A stretch of DNA of 64,000 bases from Lysinibacillus timonensis (lineage in GTDB: Bacteria > Bacillota > Bacilli > Bacillales_A > Planococcaceae), in assembly GCF_900291985.1 (NCBI RefSeq), contig NZ_LT985980.1:1018001-1082000 (forward strand), given 5' to 3'. The notes beneath the pieces were generated by a model, which worked only from the letters and a program-made list of their open reading frames with translations, did no database searches and had not been told where the DNA came from. Below are positions 44,709 to 54,384 of the stretch, piece after piece. Numbering within the stretch: position 1 is the first letter of the stretch; each line of letters opens with the position of its first letter. A program made the translations under genes and the position numbers.

Positions 44709-46064
44709 ATGTATAAAAAAATACTTGCCTCGTTTGTATGTGTAGTAGGACTAAGTATCGCCACAGGAGCATCTGCTGCGACAGTTTCAGAAGAGGAACT
44801 TAACGACTCATTTGCAATGGCAAATTCTATTAAAATAGGTGATACCATTACAGGAGAATTAACAAAATTAGAATCAGATATCGATGAAGACTTTTATATG
44901 ATTAATGTTCCACAGGATGGAAAACTTACTATTAAAGCATCCATGCTTCAACACTTAAAGGATCATACAGGTCACGAAGCATTGCAACTTCAATTATTTG
45001 CTTCTTCGGGAGATGGAATTACTCTTTATGAATTAGAATCTGGTTCAGATACATTCCCATTTTACTTAGCGAAAGGTACTTATTATTTACGTGTCTTTTC
45101 TAATGATCAGCCAATGAAATATTCATTAGCAACATCATTTGTAAGCGGAGATTCTTATGAAAACGAATCTAATAATACTCAAGCTACAGCTAAACCATTA
45201 ATTCCTAATTCAAAGTATACGGGAACACTTAATGACGGCGGTTATGACAACACTTTTCAAGATGTAGACTACTATAAATTTGAAATGTCAGAAGATGGAC
45301 TCTTTGAATTAGAGTATACACCAAGCACTCGAATTGCTAACCATTTTGTCATTGAAAAAGCAAATGGCGGGGAAATTCATCATCCAAATTCTAATGCCAA
45401 TAATTGGACGGAACCAGTCAATATTCGTTTAAACCTTGAAAAAGGTGTTTACTATTTAAAAATCGAAGATAACACTAGCGGTTATAATGTTAGAGAATAT
45501 TCTATTGAAGCTAAATTCCCTACGAACAAATTTAATCCTGTAGAGGCTTTTAAAGATGTTCCTCCGTCTCATCCTTATTATGAACAAATTTCATTTATGA
45601 AACAACGCAGTATCATTTCAGGATATGAAGATAATACATTCAAACCGGGAAATTCTATTGCGCGTATGCACGTTGCAACTATATTAAAAAATGCAGGGGT
45701 TGAATTAACTCCAATACGACCTGCTACGACTTTTAAAGACGTTCCTAAGTCTCATCCTTATTATGATAGTATCCAAGCTTTATATCGTGCAGGTATTGTA
45801 GATGGAAGTAACGGATATTTCAATCCGGATCAATCTTTAACACGTTCACAACTTGCTGTCATTCTTGTAAAAGCATTCGACCTAAAACAGCAATCGGGTT
45901 CGAGCAAACCATTTACCGATGTAATTGAAGGTGATTGGTACTTTGAAAGTGTTAAAATTTTAGCATCAAATAATATTACAAAAGGCTCAAATGGTAAGTT
46001 TAATCCTTATCAACATGTAACTCGTCAACAATTTGCCGTTTTCTTATATGAAATTCTAAAATAA
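44709..46064 (+). CDS. Cell-surface protein with two PPC-like domains and three SLH domains
   Basis: 451 aa. Signal peptide cleaved after ASA (about residue 23). Two bacterial pre-peptidase C-type beta domains lie at about 30-145 and 150-270 (each opens with E-x-NDSFAMAN or ENESNNTQATAK and has a YYLR/YYLKI strand). Three SLH motifs follow at about 277-451 (FKDVPPSHPYYEQISFMKQR, then TFKDVPKSHPYYDSI, then FTDVIEGDWYFES). SLH repeats bind pyruvylated secondary cell-wall polymer. No catalytic domain is present. Confidence 0.92.
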   Translation: MYKKILASFVCVVGLSIATGASAATVSEEELNDSFAMANSIKIGDTITGELTKLESDIDEDFYMINVPQDGKLTIKASMLQHLKDHTGHEALQLQLFASSGDGITLYELESGSDTFPFYLAKGTYYLRVFSNDQPMKYSLATSFVSGDSYENESNNTQATAKPLIPNSKYTGTLNDGGYDNTFQDVDYYKFEMSEDGLFELEYTPSTRIANHFVIEKANGGEIHHPNSNANNWTEPVNIRLNLEKGVYYLKIEDNTSGYNVREYSIEAKFPTNKFNPVEAFKDVPPSHPYYEQISFMKQRSIISGYEDNTFKPGNSIARMHVATILKNAGVELTPIRPATTFKDVPKSHPYYDSIQALYRAGIVDGSNGYFNPDQSLTRSQLAVILVKAFDLKQQSGSSKPFTDVIEGDWYFESVKILASNNITKGSNGKFNPYQHVTRQQFAVFLYEILK

Positions 46065-46083
46065 TATTCACCTCTTATGTAAA

Positions 46084-46122
46084 GAAGAGGATGGTTCAAC
46101 ATCTATTGAACCATCCTCTTTT
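46084..46122. terminator. Bidirectional terminator between the SLH gene and thrS
   Basis: Perfect stem AAGAGGATGGTTCAA / TTGAACCATCCTCTT with T-rich flanks. It serves both convergent genes. Confidence 0.9.
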
Positions 46123-46128
46123 ATATTA

Positions 46129-48060
46129 TTATTTATTCGCTTCCTTAGTTACAGCATCTAAGAAATTTTCAAATGACACAGTTTCAGAATCTTGAGAGCC
46201 ATAACGACGAACGTTTACATTTCCTGATTCTAATTCTTTATCGCCTAACACTAGCATGTATGGAATTTTCTTCATTTGAGCTTCACGAATTTTATAACCA
46301 AGTTTTTCTTCACGGTCATCCATTTCAACTCGAAGACCAGCAGCTTGTAATTTTTCAACAACATTTCGAGCATAGTCATAATGTACCTCATTTGATACAG
46401 GAATAACTTCCACTTGAATCGGTGCTAACCATGTTGGGAATGCGCCTTTGTATTCCTCAACTAAGAAGGCAACAAAGCGTTCCATTGTAGATACTACACC
46501 ACGGTGGATAACAACTGGGCGATGGTGTTTGCCATCTTCACCAATATAAGTTAAATCAAAACGTTCTGGTTGTAAGAAATCAAGTTGAACAGTTGATAAC
46601 GTTTCATCTTTACCAATCGCTGTTTTTACTTGAACGTCTAATTTAGGACCATAGAATGCTGCTTCACCTTCAGCTTCATAATACTCAAGTCCCATATCAT
46701 CCATTGCTTCTTTTAACATACTTTGTGCTTTTTCCCACATTTCATCGTCATCATAATATTTTTCAGTATCTTGAGGATCGCGGTATGATAAACGGAATTT
46801 GTAATCATTAAGGTTGAAATCTTTATATACATCTAAAATTAATTCGACAACCTTTTTAAATTCTTCTTTAATCTGGTCAGGACGAACAAAAATATGTGAA
46901 TCATTTAAAGTCATCCCACGTACACGTTGTAAACCAGATAATCCGCCCGACGCTTCATAACGGTGCATCGTACCTAGCTCAGCAATTCGGATTGGTAATT
47001 GTCTATAAGAGTGCATTGATGACTTGTATACCATCATGTGATGCGGACAGTTCATTGGTCGTAATACTAATGTTTCATTATCCATCTCCATTGGTGGGAA
47101 CATGTCATCTTGGTAATGACCCCAGTGACCTGACGTTTCATATAATTTTTTAGAACCTAATACTGGTGTGTAAACGTGTTGATATCCTAATTTCACTTCT
47201 TTATCTACAATGTAACGTTCAATAATTCGGCGAATTGTTGCACCGTTCGGTAACCAAAGTGGTAAACCTTGCCCAACCGTTTGTGATAAAGTAAATAATT
47301 CTAATTCTTTCCCAATTTTACGATGGTCACGTTCTTTTGCTTCTTCAAGCATTTGAAGGTGATGCTTTAAGTCCTCTTTATTGAAGAATGCAGTACCATA
47401 AATACGTTGAAGCATTTTATTGTCAGAATTACCACGCCAGTATGCACCTGCTATAGATAATAATTTAAATTCTTTTAGTTTACCTGTTGATGGAACATGG
47501 ATACCACGGCATAGATCAAAGAAATCACCTTGATAATAAATCGAAACTTGCTCATCAGCAGGAATTGCTTCTAGTAGTTCTAATTTATATTCATCATCAA
47601 CTTCTTCGTAAATTTTTTGTGCATCCGCGCGAGATACATTTTTACGCTCAATTTCGATGTTTTCTGAAATGATTTTTTTCATTTCTTTTTCGATTTTCGG
47701 AAAATCATCCGTAGAAATTGGTTCTGGAGCATCTACATCGTAGTAGAAACCACCTTCGATTACTGGACCGATCCCTAATTTGATTCCTGGATATAAGCGT
47801 TTTAGTGCTTGGGCAGTTAAATGCGCTGTTGAGTGGCGTAAAATTTCAAGTGCTTCTTCTGACTCTTGTGTAATGATGGCAATTGAACCGTCTACTTCTA
47901 TTGGTGTTTTTAAGTCGATAAGCGTATTGTTAATTTTACCAGCTAATGCTTTTTTACGAAGTCCTGGGCTAATGGATGCTGCCACTTCTTCAGTTGATGT
48001 TCCACGCGGAAATTCCTTTACTGCGCCATCTGGGAATGTAAGTTTAATAATATCTGACAT
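46129..48060 (-). CDS. thrS: Threonine--tRNA ligase
   Basis: 643 aa, full length. TGS domain at residues 1-62, N2 editing domain with [16 protein letters not shown] and the SIAGAYWRG end, class II core with motif 2 [18 protein letters not shown] and zinc ligand Cys in [12 protein letters not shown], and an anticodon-binding domain from about 540. ATG 48060 is preceded by AAAAGGAGAACACGAAC. Controlled by the Thr T-box upstream. Confidence 0.98.
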   Translation of the reverse strand: MSDIIKLTFPDGAVKEFPRGTSTEEVAASISPGLRKKALAGKINNTLIDLKTPIEVDGSIAIITQESEEALEILRHSTAHLTAQALKRLYPGIKLGIGPVIEGGFYYDVDAPEPISTDDFPKIEKEMKKIISENIEIERKNVSRADAQKIYEEVDDEYKLELLEAIPADEQVSIYYQGDFFDLCRGIHVPSTGKLKEFKLLSIAGAYWRGNSDNKMLQRIYGTAFFNKEDLKHHLQMLEEAKERDHRKIGKELELFTLSQTVGQGLPLWLPNGATIRRIIERYIVDKEVKLGYQHVYTPVLGSKKLYETSGHWGHYQDDMFPPMEMDNETLVLRPMNCPHHMMVYKSSMHSYRQLPIRIAELGTMHRYEASGGLSGLQRVRGMTLNDSHIFVRPDQIKEEFKKVVELILDVYKDFNLNDYKFRLSYRDPQDTEKYYDDDEMWEKAQSMLKEAMDDMGLEYYEAEGEAAFYGPKLDVQVKTAIGKDETLSTVQLDFLQPERFDLTYIGEDGKHHRPVVIHRGVVSTMERFVAFLVEEYKGAFPTWLAPIQVEVIPVSNEVHYDYARNVVEKLQAAGLRVEMDDREEKLGYKIREAQMKKIPYMLVLGDKELESGNVNVRRYGSQDSETVSFENFLDAVTKEANK

Positions 48061-48163
48061 GTTCGTGTTCTCCTTTTATTAATTTAATTTGATGAATGAA
48101 AAATGATTGTAAATACAATTCGACGTACATAAAGTGCTAATGCCAAATAAAAAAAGGGGCCGC

Positions 48164-48333
48164 GGTGTTTTCGGGCGACGCGCGGCTAAACGAACGCACT
48201 TCGCTTTTAATGATATCTAGCTTCGTGCGTTAGCCGCTCGAGGTCGCTTCGTCTCCCTCCTACTCGTGCGAGCACGTTTGTCGGAAGTCTCCAGCGCTTT
48301 TCGCGGCTTAAACGAACGCACTTCGCTTTTAAT
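48164..48333. repeat. GC-rich repeat element inserted between the T-box terminator and thrS
   Basis: A stretch of about 33 bases beginning CGCGGCTAAACGAACGCAC occurs at 48181-48212 and again at 48302-48334 with one extra T. Between them, CTTCGTGCGTTAGCCGC is an imperfect inverted copy. The order (TAGCT, TAGCC-CTCGAGGTC, TTGTCGG, CAGCGC) resembles a large intergenic repeat family I recall from Bacillus genomes. It is far richer in GC than its surroundings. Confidence 0.7.
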
Positions 48334-48600
48334 GCAAAAAAGCGCCATCCCTGGTAAAGGGACGACGCGTTAGCTCGTGGTTCCACCCTTCTTCCTTCCG
48401 AAACAATCAAGTTTCAGACGAAGCTCTAGGTCGGTTAACGTACCGATTAACGTTAGCGGATTTTCCCCCGCTAATGCTCCAAGGTAGTAAAGTTTGAGCC
48501 GTACTAGGAAGCTTACAGCCTAGGCCTCCCTCTCTTTAAGTCGTTTCACAAACTTATTGTCCTTATCAAAGCATAAATATTAAGATACTTTTACTATGAA
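48334..48600 (-). ncRNA. T-box riboswitch leader (Thr) of thrS
   Basis: The conserved AAGGGTGGAACCACG lies at about 48376-48390 on the minus strand, followed by a terminator (GCGTCGTCCCT / AGGGATGGCGC with six T's, about 48336-48366). Upstream are Stem I and a likely ACC (Thr) specifier in CTTTACTACCTTGG (about 48482-48495). Confidence 0.92.
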
Positions 48601-48643
48601 AGTAGTATACGCTCGTATAATGAAAAATGCAACTATCAAATCA

Positions 48644-49594
48644 TTATTGACGTTTACTAGGTCCAACTAATTCAAATTCATGTGTCATGGCAATTACTCT
48701 TTGAACAATTCGATTAGCTTTTAATGGATCAATATCACCTTTTGTTATGCGACTATAGAATCTTCCTAATTCCTCATAATTTAAATTCGAGGATACAAAT
48801 AACGGCAAGTGATTATTCATCCGATAATTTAGAATTGAACTTAGTACTTCATCTCGGGTCCACTCAGTGTTTGCTTCAGCACCTAGATCATCTAGCATCA
48901 AGATTGGTACTTTCTTAATAAAGTCAACTTTCTCTTCATAAGTACCATCTTCAAAACTGGATTTTAATTCTCTAAAAAATTCAGGCACAAACACAATAGC
49001 TGTTTGAATCTTAAGCTTAATAAACTCATTTGCTAAAGCACCTAGAATATAGGTTTTACCTGTGCCATAAAGACCATGCAAATAAAGACCTTTTCTAGGT
49101 AATTCGTTTGTTGCTGTATATATGCTAATGAAGTCTGAAGCAAATTCTGCAATCTGTAAACGAGATTTTGTATTCATATCCATATTCTCTAGACTAGCAT
49201 TAAGAATATCTGGTGACATATGGAAGCTTTTTAACATACGCTGAACTTCACGTTGCTCGTCTTCAATTATCTTTTCCTGACATGGAATATAATTCAATTC
49301 AACCCCCTGATTTCTAACGGAAATCGTTGGGACAAACCCATTTAAATAATTTGTACATTGTCCTGTACCCTGTGCCCCACAGCAAGTATGTGATTGATTG
49401 ATGTATTCGTAAAAAGTTGACAAGTTTTGATTGATAAATTCATCAGTTACTTCTAGGTTATATTCACTTAGTAGCTTTTGAATGTCAGGGTGATTTAAAG
49501 TATCCTGTTTCATCTTTTCTAATCGTTCTTGGAATGAAGGGATACTCACTCCTATTCTTTTCATTGCATCACTTATGGGTTCGATTTTACTCAC
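48644..49594 (-). CDS. dnaI: Primosomal protein DnaI (helicase loader)
   Basis: 316 aa. The N-terminal helicase-binding domain contains the Cys cluster (CCGAQGTGQC, CQEK). The AAA+ part has Walker A GLYGTGKT, Walker B PILMLDDLG and sensor VSSNLNYEEL. It loads the replicative helicase DnaC together with DnaB and DnaD. It starts 4 bases after the dnaB stop; neighbours match B. subtilis nrdR-dnaB-dnaI. Confidence 0.97.
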   Translation of the reverse strand: MSKIEPISDAMKRIGVSIPSFQERLEKMKQDTLNHPDIQKLLSEYNLEVTDEFINQNLSTFYEYINQSHTCCGAQGTGQCTNYLNGFVPTISVRNQGVELNYIPCQEKIIEDEQREVQRMLKSFHMSPDILNASLENMDMNTKSRLQIAEFASDFISIYTATNELPRKGLYLHGLYGTGKTYILGALANEFIKLKIQTAIVFVPEFFRELKSSFEDGTYEEKVDFIKKVPILMLDDLGAEANTEWTRDEVLSSILNYRMNNHLPLFVSSNLNYEELGRFYSRITKGDIDPLKANRIVQRVIAMTHEFELVGPSKRQ

Positions 49595-49598
49595 CTAC

Positions 49599-52355
49599 TT
49601 AATTCTTATTCCCTAGCTTTGCTAAAATACGCTTACGTTCTTTCTCAAAATCTATTTGTTCATCGAGTTCTTCTTTATGATCTTCATAATACTGTTCTGG
49701 CGTCTTATTGATGTCATTGAACCATTTTGGTATAGGCATCACTTGTTTTGTACCATAAGGATTCTGTTCTTTTTCTATCTGTCTTTGTTTACGACTCTCA
49801 ATTGACTCTTTTACAATTTCAAGTGCCTGACTAGTACTTACAATTCCTCTATAACGCCAATCAGCTGCAATAGTTTCAGTAAATTTTGTTGGTAATTTAC
49901 CTTCATTTGCATGCAACACGTATTCTATTAATACATTTGCTACACCAATTGACAATTCAAAACGATGAACGAGCGATTCTGCTAATCGCACATGTTGTCC
50001 ATATGGTTCTACTCCACCATATAAGTTCTTTAAAAATTGGTAAGGTGTACACGATTCATATTTTGAAAGTACAGAATCCATCACTTGATCTTTGTTCAAT
50101 CGGTTAAGTTCATGCTCAGTAATCGTAGGGATATAACCAACTTTTTCACGCATTTGAGCATCTTTTTCCTGATTCTCTATATTATTTTTCGCTTGTTCAA
50201 CTGTTTGAATTTGTTTATTTCGCCAATCAATCGCAATCACTTCAACATATTTTTTCGGTAGTTGACCTGATTTTAAATGATAGACGTATTCAATTAAAAC
50301 ATTTGCTACCCCAACAGTTAAGCCGAATTTCAAGACTAAACTTTCTGCTAAGCGAATATGTGAAGAAAGTGGCTCCATTCCTTTATTTAAATATTTAAGG
50401 AATTCATATGGTGTAAGGCTCGCATAACCTTGCCATTCAGGACGTACTGTTTCTACTTTAACAATGGACTTAGAAGTAATTTTCGGCACATATCCAAGCT
50501 TCTTGTGCATTTCTTTAGCTTCTTTTTGCTGAAGAACATAATCAATTGCTGCATGAGCAGTTTGAATACCTAATTGTCTCCAACTGCTTGCAATCGTATC
50601 CACTAAACGTTTTGGAAATTGTCCATTATGCGTTGTAAGAACATATTCAGTTAACACATTGACTACACCAATTGGTAACCCATAAACAATAACCAAATCT
50701 TCAGCTGTTCTAATAGTCATTGGAAATGGTTCATTACCATTATAATAATTCTTTAAAAACTCGTATGGCGGTGTGAGTTCGTAGTAATTATATTCATCAT
50801 CTAGTTCTTCAGAATTAGTAATGTATTGTTGAATATTATCTTTCGTAATTCGAGCATTGAATCTTAACTCTCTTTTTGTTTGTTTTTCATCAATTGTTTT
50901 TTGTATTTGAGTTATTGCCTCTTCTGAACTACTAATGTTTAAAGCCACCCAGTTACTAGCAATTGTCTCAACAAACTTTTTACTAACTTTACCTTCCGTT
51001 TGTTTAATGACATACTCCATTAATACATTTACAACTGGCATTGGCATACCTTGATATTTTACTAAAGACTCTGCAATTTTCACAATATAATCGAAAGGTT
51101 CTTTCCCATCATTTAAAAATCTTAAAAACTCGTAGACATTTAAGGAATCGTAAGGTGTTTTCTCTGGAATAATAACTTCTGAAGAAGTAGATGATTTTTT
51201 ATTATATTTGTCATGCTCTAACCGAGCAAACTCCATCGCTTCCTGAGCAGTACGGATATTTTTTCTATTCCAATGGTCAGCAATCGTCTCAACAAAGTTT
51301 TTAGGTAGTTTTTTGTCTGTTTGTAGCATTACATAATCTATTAGTACATTGACAACACCAGGGTTCATTCCATGTTTAATAAATAGATTTTCTACAAGCT
51401 CCCTAATATAAGATGTCGGTTCCTTACCATTGTTCAAATGTTTTAAATGTTCAATTGGACTTGTCGTTTCGTAGTAACGAATTAGTTCTTGTTCTTTCGA
51501 ATTTTTATTTTCTTGAACAGATTGCTGTTCTTCAAAAGTTTTTATAACTTTTGGTAAATCTTTAGAAATCGTAAGTTGATAGTATTCAAGGGCTGCTTGT
51601 TTCAGTCGCTCATCTGTAATTTTCAAGTTTTCATCTAGTGCCAAAATGACAACCTTTTGCATATCAAGCGGTGATAGGTGATATAAAAAAGCAAGCTTAG
51701 CGATAGATTCCTTTACTTCAAAAGTGATTGCACTTGATGGTACTAATTGTTCGGATAGTCCAGACATTAATAAATTAAAATCAAATTGAGCATAATAAAA
51801 AGGATAATCCTGCTTATCCGCACTTGTGTTTTCAATAATATCTTTTGGAACATTTGTATGTACAGGCTTGTACACATCAACAAATGTGCGAGACACTTCT
51901 GTAAACAGATCTTGCTTCCTCGGTTTAACAAATCGCTTTCTCAAGTTACGATACGCTTGTTCTCCTATTTTGCTAAATAGAAACATAGAAAGTAATGGGT
52001 CTTGAAAAAAGCTTTGTGCGTCTAACGGTCTTTCTAGTTCATATAGAAAATAACGACCGTCTTCCTCATCCTTACGATATGTCCTTAAAAGTCCAATTGC
52101 TTCAAGTGCAATTCTTGCTTCAAAAACTTTTCCAATAGGCATATCTAGTACATTCATTAAATGATAATGATTAAAGATCGAGTTTGTAACATCTTCTCCC
52201 TCTGCCCAAAGTGTTAAATAAAGGCTAACTGGTTCTGGACCTGTTAAAGGTTGATAAAATAATGTTAAAAGCTGACGTTCATTTGTTGATAAATGATGAG
52301 GGAGACTAATTTCAAAATGATCTGCAGGTTGTAATTCTTTGTACAGATGAACCAT
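49599..52355 (-). CDS. dnaB: Replication initiation/membrane attachment protein DnaB, with five C-terminal domain repeats
   Basis: 918 aa, about twice the 472 aa of B. subtilis DnaB. Residues 1-260 are the winged-helix N-terminal part (EISLPHHLSTNERQLLTLFY). Then five copies of the DDBH2 (DnaB_2) unit follow at about 295-375, 402-482, 525-605, 644-724 and 766-846. Each copy has a YEFLK-x-x-NGKEP opening, a VVNVLIEYV or VANVLIEYV core, and an ETIASNW-type or AIDWRNKQI-type end. Linkers are 27-42 residues and Lys/Glu-rich. DDBH2 binds DNA in this family. It is the first of a coupled pair with dnaI. Confidence 0.93.
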   Translation of the reverse strand: MVHLYKELQPADHFEISLPHHLSTNERQLLTLFYQPLTGPEPVSLYLTLWAEGEDVTNSIFNHYHLMNVLDMPIGKVFEARIALEAIGLLRTYRKDEEDGRYFLYELERPLDAQSFFQDPLLSMFLFSKIGEQAYRNLRKRFVKPRKQDLFTEVSRTFVDVYKPVHTNVPKDIIENTSADKQDYPFYYAQFDFNLLMSGLSEQLVPSSAITFEVKESIAKLAFLYHLSPLDMQKVVILALDENLKITDERLKQAALEYYQLTISKDLPKVIKTFEEQQSVQENKNSKEQELIRYYETTSPIEHLKHLNNGKEPTSYIRELVENLFIKHGMNPGVVNVLIDYVMLQTDKKLPKNFVETIADHWNRKNIRTAQEAMEFARLEHDKYNKKSSTSSEVIIPEKTPYDSLNVYEFLRFLNDGKEPFDYIVKIAESLVKYQGMPMPVVNVLMEYVIKQTEGKVSKKFVETIASNWVALNISSSEEAITQIQKTIDEKQTKRELRFNARITKDNIQQYITNSEELDDEYNYYELTPPYEFLKNYYNGNEPFPMTIRTAEDLVIVYGLPIGVVNVLTEYVLTTHNGQFPKRLVDTIASSWRQLGIQTAHAAIDYVLQQKEAKEMHKKLGYVPKITSKSIVKVETVRPEWQGYASLTPYEFLKYLNKGMEPLSSHIRLAESLVLKFGLTVGVANVLIEYVYHLKSGQLPKKYVEVIAIDWRNKQIQTVEQAKNNIENQEKDAQMREKVGYIPTITEHELNRLNKDQVMDSVLSKYESCTPYQFLKNLYGGVEPYGQHVRLAESLVHRFELSIGVANVLIEYVLHANEGKLPTKFTETIAADWRYRGIVSTSQALEIVKESIESRKQRQIEKEQNPYGTKQVMPIPKWFNDINKTPEQYYEDHKEELDEQIDFEKERKRILAKLGNKN

Positions 52356-52380
52356 TTACAATATCCCCTCCAACATGTTT

Positions 52381-52851
52381 TTATTTATTTACATCTGTTT
52401 GACGATGTAGTAAATCTTTTAATTCATTGATAAAGACATTAATATCTTTAAATTGGCGATAAACTGAAGCAAAACGTACATAGGCAACCTCATCCACAGT
52501 TGCTAGTTCGTCCATAACCATTTCTCCTACATCTTCTGAGCGTACTTCAGGATTGCCTATTCGTCTTAAATCTTTTTCTATCTTCATGACAATTTCATCT
52601 AATGTATTTAATGGAACTGGTCTTTTTTCACACGCTCGAATAAGACCACGCAATATCTTTTCCCTGCTAAATTCTTCTCTAGAGCCATCCTTTTTCACGA
52701 CAATCAATGGCGTCTCTTCAATTTTTTCAAACGTAGTAAACCGATATCCACATGACTCACATTCACGACGTCTCCGAATTTCTTTATTGTCATCAACTGG
52801 TCTAGAATCCACAACACGTGTACCGTTAAATTGACAAGCTGGACATCTCAT
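52381..52851 (-). CDS. nrdR: Transcriptional repressor NrdR
   Basis: 156 aa. Zinc ribbon CPAC...CESC (residues 3-34), then an ATP-cone ([19 protein letters not shown] to about residue 140). It represses ribonucleotide reductase genes according to ATP/dATP. ATG 52851 is chosen because GGAGA lies 9 bases upstream; ATG 52857 is too close. It is 25 bases upstream of dnaB. Confidence 0.97.
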   Translation of the reverse strand: MRCPACQFNGTRVVDSRPVDDNKEIRRRRECESCGYRFTTFEKIEETPLIVVKKDGSREEFSREKILRGLIRACEKRPVPLNTLDEIVMKIEKDLRRIGNPEVRSEDVGEMVMDELATVDEVAYVRFASVYRQFKDINVFINELKDLLHRQTDVNK

Positions 52852-52998
52852 AATCATAAATCTCCTATTTCTCTAATATCGTATACTTATTATAGCAAAT
52901 ATATATCATATAAAAAAACTAACTTTCAATTGTTTTGCGAGAGTTCATTATAAATGATTTCACTAGATTTATATAGGTAAATTTCATGGAAATTAGAA

Positions 52999-53035
52999 AG
53001 ACACACCGCGACTCTTTTTTAGACGCGGTGTGTCT
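52999..53035. terminator. Terminator downstream of gapB
   Basis: Perfect 12-bp stem AGACACACCGCG / CGCGGTGTGTCT, 88 bases past the gapB stop. Confidence 0.8.
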
Positions 53036-53122
53036 CTACTTTTAGTTTTATTTAATACATGCCTGAATGATGAATAAAAAACTACTCTCTAACAGCGTTA
53101 ATAATCGACTTGAAACTTAAAA

Positions 53123-54145
53123 TTAATTTGTTACTAGTGCTTCTAAAGCGTTGACAACCTTTTTAGTTAAATCGACAACTCGTGCAGAGTAACCCCACTC
53201 GTTATCGTACCAAGCTAATACTTTTACTTTTCTAGTACCCATTACCATCGTTAATAATCCATCAACTGTTGATGAATAAGTCGTTGTATTGTAATCAGTA
53301 GATACTAACGGTTCAGTGGAGAAGTGTAAAATACCTTTCATTGCGCCTTTTGATGCTTTGATAAACGCTTCATTCACTTCTTCAACTGTCACATCTTTTT
53401 GAACATCTACAACAAGGTCCACTAAAGAAACGTTAGGTGTTGGAACTCGTAGAGCCATACCATGTAGTTTACCTTGAAGTTCTGGTAATACAAGCGCTAA
53501 TGCTTTTGCAGCACCAGTTGATGTTGGAATGATTGACTCTGCACAAGCACGTGCACGTCGTAAATCTTTATGTGGATTGTCGATATTTTTTTGGTCATTT
53601 GTATAAGCATGAACAGTTGTCATTAATCCGTTTTCAATACCGAATGTATCATTTAATACTTTTGCTACAGGGGCTAAACAGTTTGTTGTACATGAAGCGT
53701 TAGAAATAACATCATGTTGACTAACATCTAATAACTCATCATTTACACCCATAACGATTGTTACATCTTCATTTTTACCTGGGGCAGTTAAAATCACTTT
53801 TTTCGCACCAGCTTCTAAATGCATAGCCGCCTTAGATCGCTCATTAAATTTACCAGTTGCTTCAATGACGATATCAACGCCCATTTCTCTCCATGGTAAT
53901 TTTAATGGGTCACGTTCACTAATAAGTTCAACACGTTTTCCATTTACAATTAAAGCGTTTTCTTCAATATCAATAGTACCTTCAAATCTGCCATGATTTG
54001 TGTCATACTTTATTAAATGTGCTAAAGTTTCAGCAGGATAGCTAGCATTTATCGCAATTATATTTAAATCGTTCTGTACAATAGCTTGACGGAAAACCAT
54101 ACGTCCGATACGACCAAACCCATTAATAGCAATCGAAACTGTCAT
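53123..54145 (-). CDS. gapB: Glyceraldehyde-3-phosphate dehydrogenase, GapB type
   Basis: 340 aa. Rossmann opening AINGFGRIGRMVFRQAI, catalytic Cys in NASCTTNCLAP, and the S-loop after VHAYTNDQKNIDNPHKDL. The ASYPAETLAHLIKYDTNHG segment and the place between nrdR and coaE match gluconeogenic, NADP-preferring B. subtilis GapB rather than glycolytic GapA. speD, which sits beside gapB in B. subtilis, is absent here. Confidence 0.93.
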   Translation of the reverse strand: MTVSIAINGFGRIGRMVFRQAIVQNDLNIIAINASYPAETLAHLIKYDTNHGRFEGTIDIEENALIVNGKRVELISERDPLKLPWREMGVDIVIEATGKFNERSKAAMHLEAGAKKVILTAPGKNEDVTIVMGVNDELLDVSQHDVISNASCTTNCLAPVAKVLNDTFGIENGLMTTVHAYTNDQKNIDNPHKDLRRARACAESIIPTSTGAAKALALVLPELQGKLHGMALRVPTPNVSLVDLVVDVQKDVTVEEVNEAFIKASKGAMKGILHFSTEPLVSTDYNTTTYSSTVDGLLTMVMGTRKVKVLAWYDNEWGYSARVVDLTKKVVNALEALVTN

Positions 54146-54355
54146 TACTTTTAAAGCCTCCTATATTTGGTAAATCATTATGTTTTGCTTTTATTCTTAA
54201 ATAGTATAACACATTATAAATAAAGGTGAACACATTTATTTCGTAATTTAATAATTATTATATTCTGAAAGTTAAATGTATTATAATTAATAGTACTTAA
54301 ACATTTTCTATTATTAAAAATCGTTTTTTACTCGAATTAACATTAATGAAGTGAA

Positions 54356-54384
54356 AAAGCCTCCTGAAGGAATTAGGAAGCTTT
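54356..54384 (-). terminator. Terminator of the ger operon, overlapping its stop
   Basis: GCTTCCT pairs with AGGAGGC (one G-U), followed by TTTTTC on the minus strand. The left arm lies within the last codons of the GerC gene. Confidence 0.7.

Noticed and set aside
48207..48410. 67-codon ORF in the thrS leader
   Set aside because: It spans the T-box terminator and the GC-rich repeat; composition is that of the repeat, and no ribosome site is present.
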